Source of the DNA: RPQJ01 sp963846315
Lineage (GTDB): Bacteria > Pseudomonadota > Gammaproteobacteria > Steroidobacterales > Steroidobacteraceae
Direction: 5' to 3'
Length of the DNA stretch: 64,000 nucleotides
Assembly: GCA_963846315.1 (NCBI GenBank)
Contig: CAWJVM010000015.1
Span: 133,353-197,352 of the forward strand
In this document: in pieces, positions 23,933-32,175 of the stretch
Layout: every line of letters begins with the position of its first letter
Position numbering within the stretch: position 1 is the stretch's first letter
Notes under the pieces: model-generated
Told to the model about the DNA's origin: nothing
Seen by the model: only the letters and a program-made list of their open reading frames with translations
Databases searched by the model: none
Made by a program: the position numbers and the translations under genes

Positions 23933-25125
23933 TGGTCATGACGGCTCGCGACGAACGCGCGATCCTGGTGCTGAACGCGGGCTCGTCGAGCATCAAGTTC
24001 TGCCTCTTCCGGCTCGTGGACGGGCAGGCCGTGCGCGACTTGCGCGGGCAGGTGTCGGGACTTGGCACCGTGCCGCGATTCACCTCGCGCCGGGATGGCG
24101 GATCCACCGTCGAGGCGTCGCTCGGCACGGGCCCGATGTCTCACGCCGACGCGCTCGATCGCCTGCTCACGGCAGTCCAGGCGGAACTCGGCGCGGCACG
24201 CATCGTGGGTGTCGGTCATCGCGTCGTGCACGGCGGTCTCGAGTTCATGGCACCGACCGTGGTCGATCCTGCCGTGTTGCAACGCCTGGATCAGTACGTG
24301 CCGCTCGCGCCGTTGCACCAGCCGCACAATCTGGCGGCGATCCGCGCGATGCTGGCGCGCCTGCCGGGCGTGCCCGAGATCGCGTGCTTCGATACCGCGT
24401 TCCATCGCACCGTCCCCGACGTGGCGCAGCGCTTTGCCCTGCCGCCGCGCTTCGCCGAAGCAGGCGTGCGGCGATATGGTTTTCACGGGCTGTCCTACGA
24501 ATACATCGCGTCGCAATTGCCTGCGGTCGACGCCCGCGCGGCGGCAGGCCGGACCGTGGTGTTCCACCTCGGTAACGGTTCGAGCATGTGCGCCTTGCAG
24601 GCCTGCAGGAGCATCGCGACGACGATGGGTTTCACCGCGGTCGACGGCTTGCCGATGGGCACGCGCTGCGGTGCGATGGATCCCGGTGTCGTGCTGTTCC
24701 TGATGGACGAGATGAAGCTTGGGCCACGTGACATCGAGCGGTTGATCTACCACGAGTCGGGCCTGCTCGGCATGTCGGGCGTGTCGAGTGACGTGCGCGA
24801 CCTGCTTGCCAGCAGCGAGCCCGCCGCGGCGTTGGCGCTCGACGTGTTCGTGTATCGCGCGACTCGCGAGCTCGGTTCGCTCGCCGCGGCGCTGGGCGGT
24901 CTTGACGCTATCGTCTTTACCGCCGGCATCGGCGAAAACCAGGCCGAGATCCGGGCGCGCATCTGTCGCGAGGCGGCCTGGCTGGGCGTGCATATGGATG
25001 CCGCGGCCAACGATCGGCATGGACCGCGCATTTCGACGCCCGACAGTGCCACGGCGGCGTACGTGGTCCCGACCGACGAAGAAAGCATGATCGCGCGGCA
25101 CGTGATGAGCGTGCTGCACGCCTGA
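23932..25125 (+). CDS. ackA: Acetate/propionate kinase family
   Basis: Transfers phosphate between acyl phosphate and ADP, making ATP. The 397 residues include ASKHA-fold signatures VLNAGSSSIKF at the N-terminus, GHRVVHGG, GFHGLSYEYI and VFTAGIGENQAEIR. Whether acetate, propionate or butyrate is the real substrate cannot be told. The ATG at 23932 overlaps the preceding stop (TGATG). Together with the upstream fusion it forms an acyl-CoA to ATP module coupled to an aldehyde dehydrogenase. Confidence 0.92.
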   Translation: MVMTARDERAILVLNAGSSSIKFCLFRLVDGQAVRDLRGQVSGLGTVPRFTSRRDGGSTVEASLGTGPMSHADALDRLLTAVQAELGAARIVGVGHRVVHGGLEFMAPTVVDPAVLQRLDQYVPLAPLHQPHNLAAIRAMLARLPGVPEIACFDTAFHRTVPDVAQRFALPPRFAEAGVRRYGFHGLSYEYIASQLPAVDARAAAGRTVVFHLGNGSSMCALQACRSIATTMGFTAVDGLPMGTRCGAMDPGVVLFLMDEMKLGPRDIERLIYHESGLLGMSGVSSDVRDLLASSEPAAALALDVFVYRATRELGSLAAALGGLDAIVFTAGIGENQAEIRARICREAAWLGVHMDAAANDRHGPRISTPDSATAAYVVPTDEESMIARHVMSVLHA

Positions 25126-25134
25126 CGAGGCGGA

Positions 25135-25164
25135 TTGGTCCAAGGGCATGGGCTTCGCTAGACT
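25135..25164 (+). promoter_or_regulatory. Possible promoter of aguB
   Basis: TTGGTC (25135-25140) and TAGACT (25159-25164) with an 18-base spacer, in the gap between the kinase and aguB. Weak match, so aguB may also be read from upstream. Confidence 0.3.
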
Positions 25165-25192
25165 GAAGGGTCTTCACGACCCGGAGCCCCCG

Positions 25193-26065
25193 ATGAAAGT
25201 CACCGTTGCCGCGACCCAGTTCGCCTGCACGCCGAATGCCGCCGAGAACATCGCCCGGGCCGAGTCGATGGTGCGTCAGGCCGCCGCCCGGGGCGCGCAA
25301 GTCATTCTCCTGCAAGAGCTTTTCGAGACTCCGTACTTCTGCAAGGACCACCTCGCGGAACATTTCGCGCTGGCCCATCCGATGCCGGACAACCCAGTCG
25401 TGCGCCGCTTCCAGGGCCTGGCGAAGGAACTCGGAGTGGTGTTGCCGATCAGCGTGTTCGAACGCGCCAACAATGCGTATTACAACTCGCTGGCGATGAT
25501 CGACGCCGACGGCGAGGTCCTGGGCACCTACCGCAAGTCGCACATCCCGGAAGGACCCGGTTACCACGAGAAGTTCTATTTCTCGCCAGGCGACACCGGC
25601 TTCCGTGTCTGGAAGACCCGCTTCGGCACGATCGGCGTCGGCATCTGCTGGGACCAGTGGTTCCCCGAAGCCGCGCGCTGCATGGCGCTGATGGGTGCCG
25701 AGATCCTCCTGTACCCGACGGCAATCGGCTCCGAGCCCCAGGACCCGACTCTCGATTCGCGCGACCACTGGCAGCGCTGCATGCAGGGCCACGCGGCCGC
25801 CAACGTGATGCCGCTGGTCGCATCCAACCGTATTGGCATGGAGAAAGGCCAGCAATACGAAATGACGTTCTACGGTTCGTCGTTCATTGCAGACAGTACC
25901 GGTGGCAAAGTGGCGGAGGCGGATCGCACTGCCGAGGCCGTGCTGACCGCGACGTTCGACCTGGAACGGCTGCGCATGCAACGTCACGCATGGGGCGTCT
26001 TCCGTGACCGTCGCCCGGAACTCTACTACCCGATCCTGTCGCTGGACGGCCGTGCCCCGGGCTGA
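25193..26065 (+). CDS. aguB: N-carbamoylputrescine amidase
   Basis: Nitrilase-superfamily enzyme that turns N-carbamoylputrescine into putrescine, CO2 and ammonia, the last step of the agmatine route. In its 290 residues the catalytic triad is visible: Glu42 (LLQELFETPYFC), Lys115 (YRKSHIPEGPGY) and Cys152 (GVGICWDQWFPEAAR). ETPYFC and GYHEKFYF are typical of AguB. Start ATG 25193 has GGAG seven bases upstream. No agmatine deiminase is in the window, so its partner lies elsewhere. It feeds putrescine to the pathway encoded around it. Confidence 0.93.
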   Translation: MKVTVAATQFACTPNAAENIARAESMVRQAAARGAQVILLQELFETPYFCKDHLAEHFALAHPMPDNPVVRRFQGLAKELGVVLPISVFERANNAYYNSLAMIDADGEVLGTYRKSHIPEGPGYHEKFYFSPGDTGFRVWKTRFGTIGVGICWDQWFPEAARCMALMGAEILLYPTAIGSEPQDPTLDSRDHWQRCMQGHAAANVMPLVASNRIGMEKGQQYEMTFYGSSFIADSTGGKVAEADRTAEAVLTATFDLERLRMQRHAWGVFRDRRPELYYPILSLDGRAPG

Positions 26066-26069
26066 ACGC

Positions 26070-27524
26070 ATGTCAGATACTGCAGCGTCTATCGCGCTGC
26101 AGGCGCTATCGTTGCGCGGTCCCGTCGCCTGCGTGGACCTCGAGACCACGGGCGGGATGGCGGCACAACACCGCGTGATCGAAGTCGGCATCGTGCTGCT
26201 CGAGCACGGCGAGGTCGTCGAGGAATGGAGCACGCTGGTGCATCCCGGCATCCGGATCCCGTCGTTGATCGCCTCGTTCACCGGCATCGACGATGCGATG
26301 GTGGCGGACGCGCCGCCTTTTGCCGACGTGGCGCAGGAAGTGCAGCGCAGGCTCGGGGGCCGGCTGTTCGTCGCTCACAACGCACGCTTCGATTACGGCT
26401 TCCTGCGCGCGGAGTTCCGCCGGCTCGGCGTGAAATTCTCCGCGCCGGTGCTGTGCACCGTGAAGCTGTCGCGCGCGCTCTACGCGGAGCATGCGCGCCA
26501 CAACCTCGACACCCTGATGGACCGCTTCGATCTCTCGTGCCTGGCCCGGCATCGCGCACTCGGCGACGCGCAGGTGCTGCCCGCGTTGATTGCAGCGATG
26601 GAGAGGCAGCGCGGCGTGGACGTGATGCACGCGGCAGTGACAGCTGCGTTGCGCGAGCCGCGATTGCCGCCGCACCTGCCGCCCGAACTCGCCGATGACT
26701 TGCCGGAAGGTCCGGGCGTGTACCTGTTCCGCGGCGAAGGCGGGACGCTGCTTTACGTCGGCAAGAGCCGCAACATCCGCAGCCGTGTGTTTGATCACTT
26801 CGCCGCCGAGCATCGCTCCGGCAAGGAATCCAAACTGACGCTGCAGACTCGGCAGGTGGAGTGGACCGAGACGGGAGGTGAACTCGGAGCACTGCTGCTC
26901 GAGTCGCGCCTGGTGAAGGAGCTCTCACCGACGGGTAATCGCCGCTTGCGCCGTCACGAAGGCGACTGCGTCGTCCGTCTGCACCTCGACGAACAGGGGC
27001 TGCGGCCCGAGGTCGTGCCGATTGCAGACGCAGACATGAGTCTCGATGCCGACCCCTTCTTCGGCCCGTTTCGCACCGAGAAAGACGCATGGCGTGCGAT
27101 CGAGGGCAAGGCACGCGAAGCAGGACTGTGCCTGAAGACGCTTGGCCTGGAAGCGGGTGCGGGCAGCTGCTTCGCGTATCAGGTCAAGAAGTGCCGCGGG
27201 GCCTGCGTGGGCAGGGAGCCGCGCGCACTGCACGATGCACGTTTGCAGATGACGCTGGCGCCGCTGAAGTTCAAGCCGTGGCCGTTTGCCGGCGCCATCG
27301 GCATTCGTGAGCTCGCACCGGCAGCGACCGGTGTGCAGATTCACGTGATCGACCGCTGGCGCCACCTGGGCACGGCGCGTGACGACGACGAAGTGCAGGC
27401 CCTGCTGCGTGCCGCAGGCGATGCCGCGTTCGACGCCGACAGCTATCGCATCATCGGGCGCGCGTTGCAGGATGTGCGGCCCCGCGACCTGATGCAGTTT
27501 CCTGCGCGACGGGAATTCGCTTGA
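26070..27524 (+). CDS. DnaQ-like 3'-5' exonuclease fused to GIY-YIG nuclease (Cho-like)
   Basis: A DNA-processing protein of 484 residues with two nuclease domains. The N-terminal DEDDh exonuclease has Asp23 and Glu25 (VDLETTGG), Asp107 (HNARFDYGFL) and the third motif His160/Asp165 (ARHRALGDA), all intact. A UvrC-type GIY-YIG domain follows (GPGVYLF at 213-219, LLYVGKSRNIRSR at 227-238). The C-terminal part has a Cys-rich segment with KKCRGACVG. Related fusions are linked to nucleotide excision repair (Cho). It overlaps rlmKL by four bases. Confidence 0.88.
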   Translation: MSDTAASIALQALSLRGPVACVDLETTGGMAAQHRVIEVGIVLLEHGEVVEEWSTLVHPGIRIPSLIASFTGIDDAMVADAPPFADVAQEVQRRLGGRLFVAHNARFDYGFLRAEFRRLGVKFSAPVLCTVKLSRALYAEHARHNLDTLMDRFDLSCLARHRALGDAQVLPALIAAMERQRGVDVMHAAVTAALREPRLPPHLPPELADDLPEGPGVYLFRGEGGTLLYVGKSRNIRSRVFDHFAAEHRSGKESKLTLQTRQVEWTETGGELGALLLESRLVKELSPTGNRRLRRHEGDCVVRLHLDEQGLRPEVVPIADADMSLDADPFFGPFRTEKDAWRAIEGKAREAGLCLKTLGLEAGAGSCFAYQVKKCRGACVGREPRALHDARLQMTLAPLKFKPWPFAGAIGIRELAPAATGVQIHVIDRWRHLGTARDDDEVQALLRAAGDAAFDADSYRIIGRALQDVRPRDLMQFPARREFA

Positions 27525-29740
27525 ACGACACCACCGTGCCTGAACTGCGCCACCGCTTCTTTGCTGCCTGCCCGCTCAATGTGGCGGACATGCTGTCCGC
27601 GGAGCTGCGCCAGCATGGCGTCGACGTGGTGCGTGAGCATCCGGCCGGTGTGAGCTTCGAGGGGCCGCTGGCGAGCGCCTACACCGCTTGCCTGCAGGCG
27701 CGCACGGCGAGCCGCGTGCTGCTGACGCTCGCCGATCTCAACGCGAGCGATCCCGACGTGATGTACCGCGGCCTGCTCGAACTGCCCTGGGAAAGCCACG
27801 TGGGTTCGGACGGCACGTTTGCAGTCGATGTCGTCGGTGAATCGCCCCCGTGGCTGCGCCACACGCAGTTCGCCGCGCTGCGCGCCAAGGACGCCATTGT
27901 CGACCGCATGCGCGAACACACGGGTGAGCGGCCCAACGTCGACCTGGCCTCGCCCGATCTGCGCGTGAGCCTGCGTTTCGCCAGGGAACGCGTCACCGTC
28001 GGCATCGACCTCAGTGGCGAGCCGTTGCATCGGCGCGGTTACCGGCAGACGGGCGTCGAAGCGCCCCTCAAGGAGAACCTCGCTGCCGCGCTGCTGTTGC
28101 GGTCCGGCTGGGCCACGATGGCGGCGGAAGGCGCGGCGTTCTACGACCCCATGTGCGGTTCGGGCACGCTGGTGATCGAGGCGGCGATGATTGCCGCGGG
28201 AATCGCGCCAGGCTTGCTCCGGCGCCGGTTCGGCTTCGAGCGCTGGCTGCAGCACGATGTGGAGCTGTGGCACGCACTGCGATCCGCCGCAGAGGGCGCA
28301 CGCAGGCTCGAGGCGCTTGAAGGTGGACGCTGCGCGGGCAGCGATCGCGACCAGTCGGCAATCCGCGCCGCGATTGCCAACGCCAATCGAGCCGGGCTCG
28401 GCAACCACCTGTTGTTCGATCGCCGCGATCTCTCGAACCTGCCGGCGACGACTCACCCTGCCGGCCTCGTCGTGGTGAACCCGCCGTACGGCGTGCGCAT
28501 CGGTGATCCGGAAAAGATCGAGGCGCTCTACGCCAGCCTCGGCGACAAGCTGCTGCGCTGCTTCCCGGGCTGGGAGGCGGGTGTCTTCACCGGTGATCCG
28601 CCGCTGGGACGCGCGCTGGGTTTGCGCGCGTATCGCACTCACACGTTCTACAACGGCGCCATCGAATGCCGCCTGCTGCGCTTTCACCTCGACGAGTCGG
28701 CGAAGGAGCCCGATCCAGCGCAGGTGCGCGCGGCTCGGCTCGAGGCCGCCCGCGAACGCCCGGGTTCGTCGATGTTCGCGAACCGACTGCGCAAGAATTA
28801 CTCGAAGCTCGCTGACTGGGCGCGTCGCAGCGACGTCGCCTGCTTCCGCGTCTACGACGCCGACATGCCTGAATACGCGTTCGCCATCGACGTCTACGGC
28901 AACGACGAGCGCTGGGCCTGCGTGCAGGAATACGCCGCGCCGTCGAGCATTGCGCAGGAATCGGTGCGCGCCCGTCGTGACGAAGCGCTGGCTGCCATCC
29001 CGTCGGTGCTGGAGATCGCGCCGGATCGCATGGTCCTGCGGGTGCGCAAGCGACAAAAGGCCGGCGAGCAATACGAAAAGCTCGACCAGGAAGCGCAGTA
29101 CCACGTCGTCCGCGAAGGCCGTTATCGCTTTCTCGTCAACTTTACCGACTATCTCGACACCGGCCTGTTCCTGGACCACCGCGTCACGCGCACGCGGCTC
29201 GGTGAGTGGGCGAAAGGCAAGCGCTTCCTGAACCTCTTCGCGTACACGGGTGCGGCGACCGTCCATGCCGTCGGCGGTGGGGCGATCGCCTCGACCACCG
29301 TCGACATGTCGAAGACCTACCTCGATTGGGCATGGCGCAACCTGGATCTCAATGACTTGCGTGGTCCAGCGCACGAGTTCATCCAGGCGGATTGCCTGGC
29401 CTGGCTCGAAGCTCAATCGCAGCAGCTCCGACCGCCGGCCTATGACCTCATCTTCATCGATCCGCCGACGCACTCCCGCTCCAAGCGCATGCAGCGTGAG
29501 TTCGACGTGCAGATGGATCACGGCTGGCTGTTGCTGACGGCAGCGAAACTGCTGGGGCCGGGCGGCACGATCGTGTTCTCGAACAATTTCCAGAAATTCA
29601 AGCTCGACGGCGCAACGCTGGAGCACTTCGAAGTCGATGACATCACGCGCTCGACGATTCCGGAGGATTTCTCCCGCAACCCGAAGATCCATGCGTGCTA
29701 CGTGTTGCGTCCGAAAGTCGGCGTACTGGCGGGCAGGTGA
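27521..29740 (+). CDS. rlmL: Fused 23S rRNA methyltransferase RlmKL
   Basis: One polypeptide with two activities: N2-methylation of G2445 (RlmL half) and N7-methylation of G2069 (RlmK half) of 23S rRNA. At 739 residues it compares with about 702 in E. coli. The N-terminal half has the THUMP domain and VVNPPYGVRIGD catalytic motif; the C-terminal half has FLNLFAYTGAATVHAVGGG and FIDPPTHSRSKRM. The fused form is a gammaproteobacterial feature. The start is TTG in a TTGA overlap with the preceding stop, so it is translationally coupled. Confidence 0.94.
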   Translation: MNDTTVPELRHRFFAACPLNVADMLSAELRQHGVDVVREHPAGVSFEGPLASAYTACLQARTASRVLLTLADLNASDPDVMYRGLLELPWESHVGSDGTFAVDVVGESPPWLRHTQFAALRAKDAIVDRMREHTGERPNVDLASPDLRVSLRFARERVTVGIDLSGEPLHRRGYRQTGVEAPLKENLAAALLLRSGWATMAAEGAAFYDPMCGSGTLVIEAAMIAAGIAPGLLRRRFGFERWLQHDVELWHALRSAAEGARRLEALEGGRCAGSDRDQSAIRAAIANANRAGLGNHLLFDRRDLSNLPATTHPAGLVVVNPPYGVRIGDPEKIEALYASLGDKLLRCFPGWEAGVFTGDPPLGRALGLRAYRTHTFYNGAIECRLLRFHLDESAKEPDPAQVRAARLEAARERPGSSMFANRLRKNYSKLADWARRSDVACFRVYDADMPEYAFAIDVYGNDERWACVQEYAAPSSIAQESVRARRDEALAAIPSVLEIAPDRMVLRVRKRQKAGEQYEKLDQEAQYHVVREGRYRFLVNFTDYLDTGLFLDHRVTRTRLGEWAKGKRFLNLFAYTGAATVHAVGGGAIASTTVDMSKTYLDWAWRNLDLNDLRGPAHEFIQADCLAWLEAQSQQLRPPAYDLIFIDPPTHSRSKRMQREFDVQMDHGWLLLTAAKLLGPGGTIVFSNNFQKFKLDGATLEHFEVDDITRSTIPEDFSRNPKIHACYVLRPKVGVLAGR

Positions 29741-29798
29741 GGTGCGATAATGAAGGCGGCTTTCGCGTGTAGTTGCACGCAGTCACAGGGGATTCAGG

Positions 29799-30230
29799 AT
29801 GAATACGATCACGCGCTTCTGCGCGGCCATCGCTTTGACGCTGGCCTTGTCGCCAACGGTGCTTGCCGACCCGCCCGCGGAGCAGGGGCCGCAGAACCAG
29901 GGCCAGTCGCAGGGACAGTCGAAGGGAAACTCTGCTGAGCACGCCAAGGGCGACACGGACTCGCAGCACGACGATCGCTACGACGATAAGAACAAGGGCA
30001 CGTCCAATCACGGGCAGGTCGTGTCCGAGTGTAAACATCGCGCCAACGAGCGCAACCTGAAGGGCCAGGATCGCAAGGAGTGGACCGAGTGGTGCGAGGA
30101 GCGTGGCGGCAGGTACAACTACGACTACAAGCGGTACAGCTCGGACCGCAACTGCTACCAGAAGGCCGACAACAAGGGGCTGAGCGGCGACCAGCGTCGC
30201 AGGTTCATCAATAACTGCCTCGACAAGTAG
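29799..30230 (+). CDS. Small secreted protein with PsiF-like repeats
   Basis: A signal peptide ending near VLADPP leads into a hydrophilic linker rich in Gln, Gly, Asn and Asp. Two Cys-containing segments follow, CKHRANERNLKGQDRKEWTE and CYQKADNKGLSGDQRRRFIN, which resemble PsiF repeats (C-x3-A-x4-L-x-G-D-x-R-x-x-F). The 143-residue product should be periplasmic. PsiF proteins have no established function; in E. coli the gene is phosphate-starvation inducible. No regulatory box was recognised upstream. Confidence 0.75.
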   Translation: MNTITRFCAAIALTLALSPTVLADPPAEQGPQNQGQSQGQSKGNSAEHAKGDTDSQHDDRYDDKNKGTSNHGQVVSECKHRANERNLKGQDRKEWTEWCEERGGRYNYDYKRYSSDRNCYQKADNKGLSGDQRRRFINNCLDK

Positions 30231-30309
30231 TCCGGCAGCGGCAAGGACGGCCAGTACTCGCAGGACGCGTGGGCATCGGCAGGCAGCAGTCGACAGCGGT
30301 ATCCGGTTC

Positions 30310-30672
30310 GTGGAAATCTTCAAGTCATTCACGCTCGAAAGCGCGCATCGACTGCCGAACGTGCCGGCAGGGCACAAGTGCGCTCGTGTGCACGGGCATT
30401 CGTTTCGTGTCGAACTGCACGTCAGCGGATTGGTTGACCCGCATCTCGGCTGGGTGATGGACTTCGCCGAGATCAAGCAGGCATTCGAGCCGCTGTTTCA
30501 GCGGCTCGACCATCGCTACCTCAATGACGTACCCGGACTCGAGAATCCCACCAGCGAGAACCTGGCGCAGTACATCTGGCGCGAGTTGAAGCCTGCGCTG
30601 CCGCGGCTGGCGCGTGTCGTGGTGCACGAGACGTGTACCAGCGGAGCGAGCTGCACGGGCGAGCCAGGTTGA
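30310..30672 (+). CDS. queD: 6-carboxytetrahydropterin synthase (QueD family)
   Basis: Zinc enzyme of the 6-pyruvoyltetrahydropterin synthase fold, early in queuosine/7-deazaguanine synthesis. It has 120 residues. Zinc ligands His13 (ESAHRLPN), His28 and His30 (RVHGHSFRVEL), nearby Cys24, and the C-terminal HETCTSGASC with the conserved Glu are visible. The start is GTG at 30310 with no strong ribosome site. No other queuosine gene is nearby. Confidence 0.9.
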   Translation: MEIFKSFTLESAHRLPNVPAGHKCARVHGHSFRVELHVSGLVDPHLGWVMDFAEIKQAFEPLFQRLDHRYLNDVPGLENPTSENLAQYIWRELKPALPRLARVVVHETCTSGASCTGEPG

Positions 30673-30762
30673 AGTCCTGAGCGGCCAGCCGGCGGCGGGC
30701 TCGCCAACACGCCAGGCTCCGTTCGGGTAATGTAGACAGATCCCCCGCTTACGGACACCCAC

Positions 30763-31692
30763 ATGCATCACGTCCCCTTTCGTACGCTTCTTGTCACCGC
30801 GCCGGCGTTCGCACTGGCATTGACCGGTTGCGGCCAGTCGCAAAGCCCCACGCCCGAATCGCTTGCTCCCGTGGTGCAGGCGACTGCGCAGGACGATGCA
30901 GCGGCGCAAGCTGCGGCAGCGCAGGCCGCCGAGGAGGCGAAGGCCGCGGAACTTGCAGCGAAAGAGAAGGACCTCGCTGAGCGAGAGACCGCGTTGAAGC
31001 AGAAGGAACTCGAAGCCGAACTCGCGAAGCGTGATGCGGAGACCGCCACCGCTGCGGCGGCTGCGGCCTCGCAGGATGCGGCGGCCAGGCAGGCTGCGGC
31101 GAAAAAGGCGACTGCGGCAAGTGCGGCCAAGGCGGCGACGGCCAGTGCTTCGGCTGCAACACCGAAGGCGACCCCGCCAGCGATGCCGATCCTCGTGCCT
31201 GCGGGGACGCAGCTCGCGATTGAAGTGACCACTCCGTTGAGCACGAAGACCAGCAAAGTGGGCGACAGTGTCGCTGCGCGGCTCGCGTCCGACCTGATGA
31301 TCGGCGATCGCCGTGCGGCGAAGGCGGGAGCGACCGTGCACGGCTCGGTGACGCAGGTCATTTCGGGCAGCAAGAAAGTCGGCGGCATCCCCACGCTCGG
31401 CATCACGTTCGATTCACTCGTCGCCAATGGCGCCAGCGTGTCGATCAATGCGCCTTTCACGCAGGTCGCCAAGAGCGATACGGGCAAGGACACGGCCAAG
31501 ATCGTGGGCGGCGCGGCGGCCGGCGCGATCATCGGCCACCAGGTTTCGCACAAGAACGGCTCCATCGTCGGTGGCCTGCTCGGCGGTGCGGCGGGCACGG
31601 CGGCGGCCAAGAACACGGGCGGCGAAGTGACGCTGGCTGCAGGTCAGGTCGTTACGGTGGCAACCCAGTCGTCGTTCGAATCCAGGCCCTGA
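30763..31692 (+). CDS. Lipoprotein with coiled coil and glycine-zipper region
   Basis: Signal peptide with lipobox LTGC (Cys23 area) makes it a probable outer-membrane lipoprotein of 309 residues. A long Ala/Glu/Lys segment (about 40-125) is predicted helical and coiled-coil-like. A SH3/BON-like beta part follows (VPAGTQLAIEVTTPLSTKTS, GSVTQVISGSKKVGGIP), then a Gly zipper near the end (IVGGAAAGAIIGHQVSHKNG, SIVGGLLGGAAG) that could insert in or associate with membranes. The start site lacks a good ribosome binding site. Function not known. Confidence 0.82.
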   Translation: MHHVPFRTLLVTAPAFALALTGCGQSQSPTPESLAPVVQATAQDDAAAQAAAAQAAEEAKAAELAAKEKDLAERETALKQKELEAELAKRDAETATAAAAAASQDAAARQAAAKKATAASAAKAATASASAATPKATPPAMPILVPAGTQLAIEVTTPLSTKTSKVGDSVAARLASDLMIGDRRAAKAGATVHGSVTQVISGSKKVGGIPTLGITFDSLVANGASVSINAPFTQVAKSDTGKDTAKIVGGAAAGAIIGHQVSHKNGSIVGGLLGGAAGTAAAKNTGGEVTLAAGQVVTVATQSSFESRP

Positions 31693-31782
31693 GGCTGACT
31701 TTATCCTGCATGGCGCCTGGGCAAGAGTGAGAGGCCGCGCGACTGCTGCGCCTGAGCGCCTCCAAGGTTCCAAGCCCCGTCG

Positions 31783-31911
31783 CTACATCGTCACCTGCAT
31801 GTGACTCGCCGCGTATTGCAGCGATCCGAACATCAGCAGCGTGCCTGCCAGCAGGCTGGCGGCAATGGCAAGCCGGAAGGTCGAGTCGAGGCGCGGGGTC
31901 GAAGTCTGCAT
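31783..31911 (-). CDS. 42-residue membrane microprotein
   Basis: A short frame reads MQTSTPRLDSTFRLAIAASL and onward to a TAG at 31783-31785. The middle holds one hydrophobic helix (LAIAASLLAGTLLMFGSL, about residues 14-31), so it would span the inner membrane once. AAGGCGG lies seven bases before the ATG. The frame sits in an otherwise gene-free 480-base gap between two plus-strand genes. Small single-span proteins of this look occur in related bacteria; I cannot name a family. No promoter was convincing. Confidence 0.55.
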   Translation of the reverse strand: MQTSTPRLDSTFRLAIAASLLAGTLLMFGSLQYAASHMQVTM

Positions 31912-32175
31912 CGGGGTACCGCCTTGGTCATGTGGCCTGGCAAAACACTTGGTATCCCCCTGCGGGCGCTAGAGTACCGCACAATTGCTGCGTCGCAGCA
32001 CAGCGAGCATGAAGTTTTTCGGCCGCTCAGGTGAGCAGTACTCACCTGATTACAGAAATCCCGGGCTGGACGGCGTGGCGCACGTGCAATCAGCGGCCGC
32101 GCAGGCACGCAGTTGAAGCCGTGCGAAACTGAATCTAGACTGCGCGCGCTTCGGCGCGCCCAGGGAGATTTCAGC

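Noticed and set aside
27443..29692. 749-residue minus-strand frame
   Set aside because: It lies opposite rlmKL, whose two methyltransferase motifs are certain. The translation is Arg/Ala/Gln-rich without any domain.
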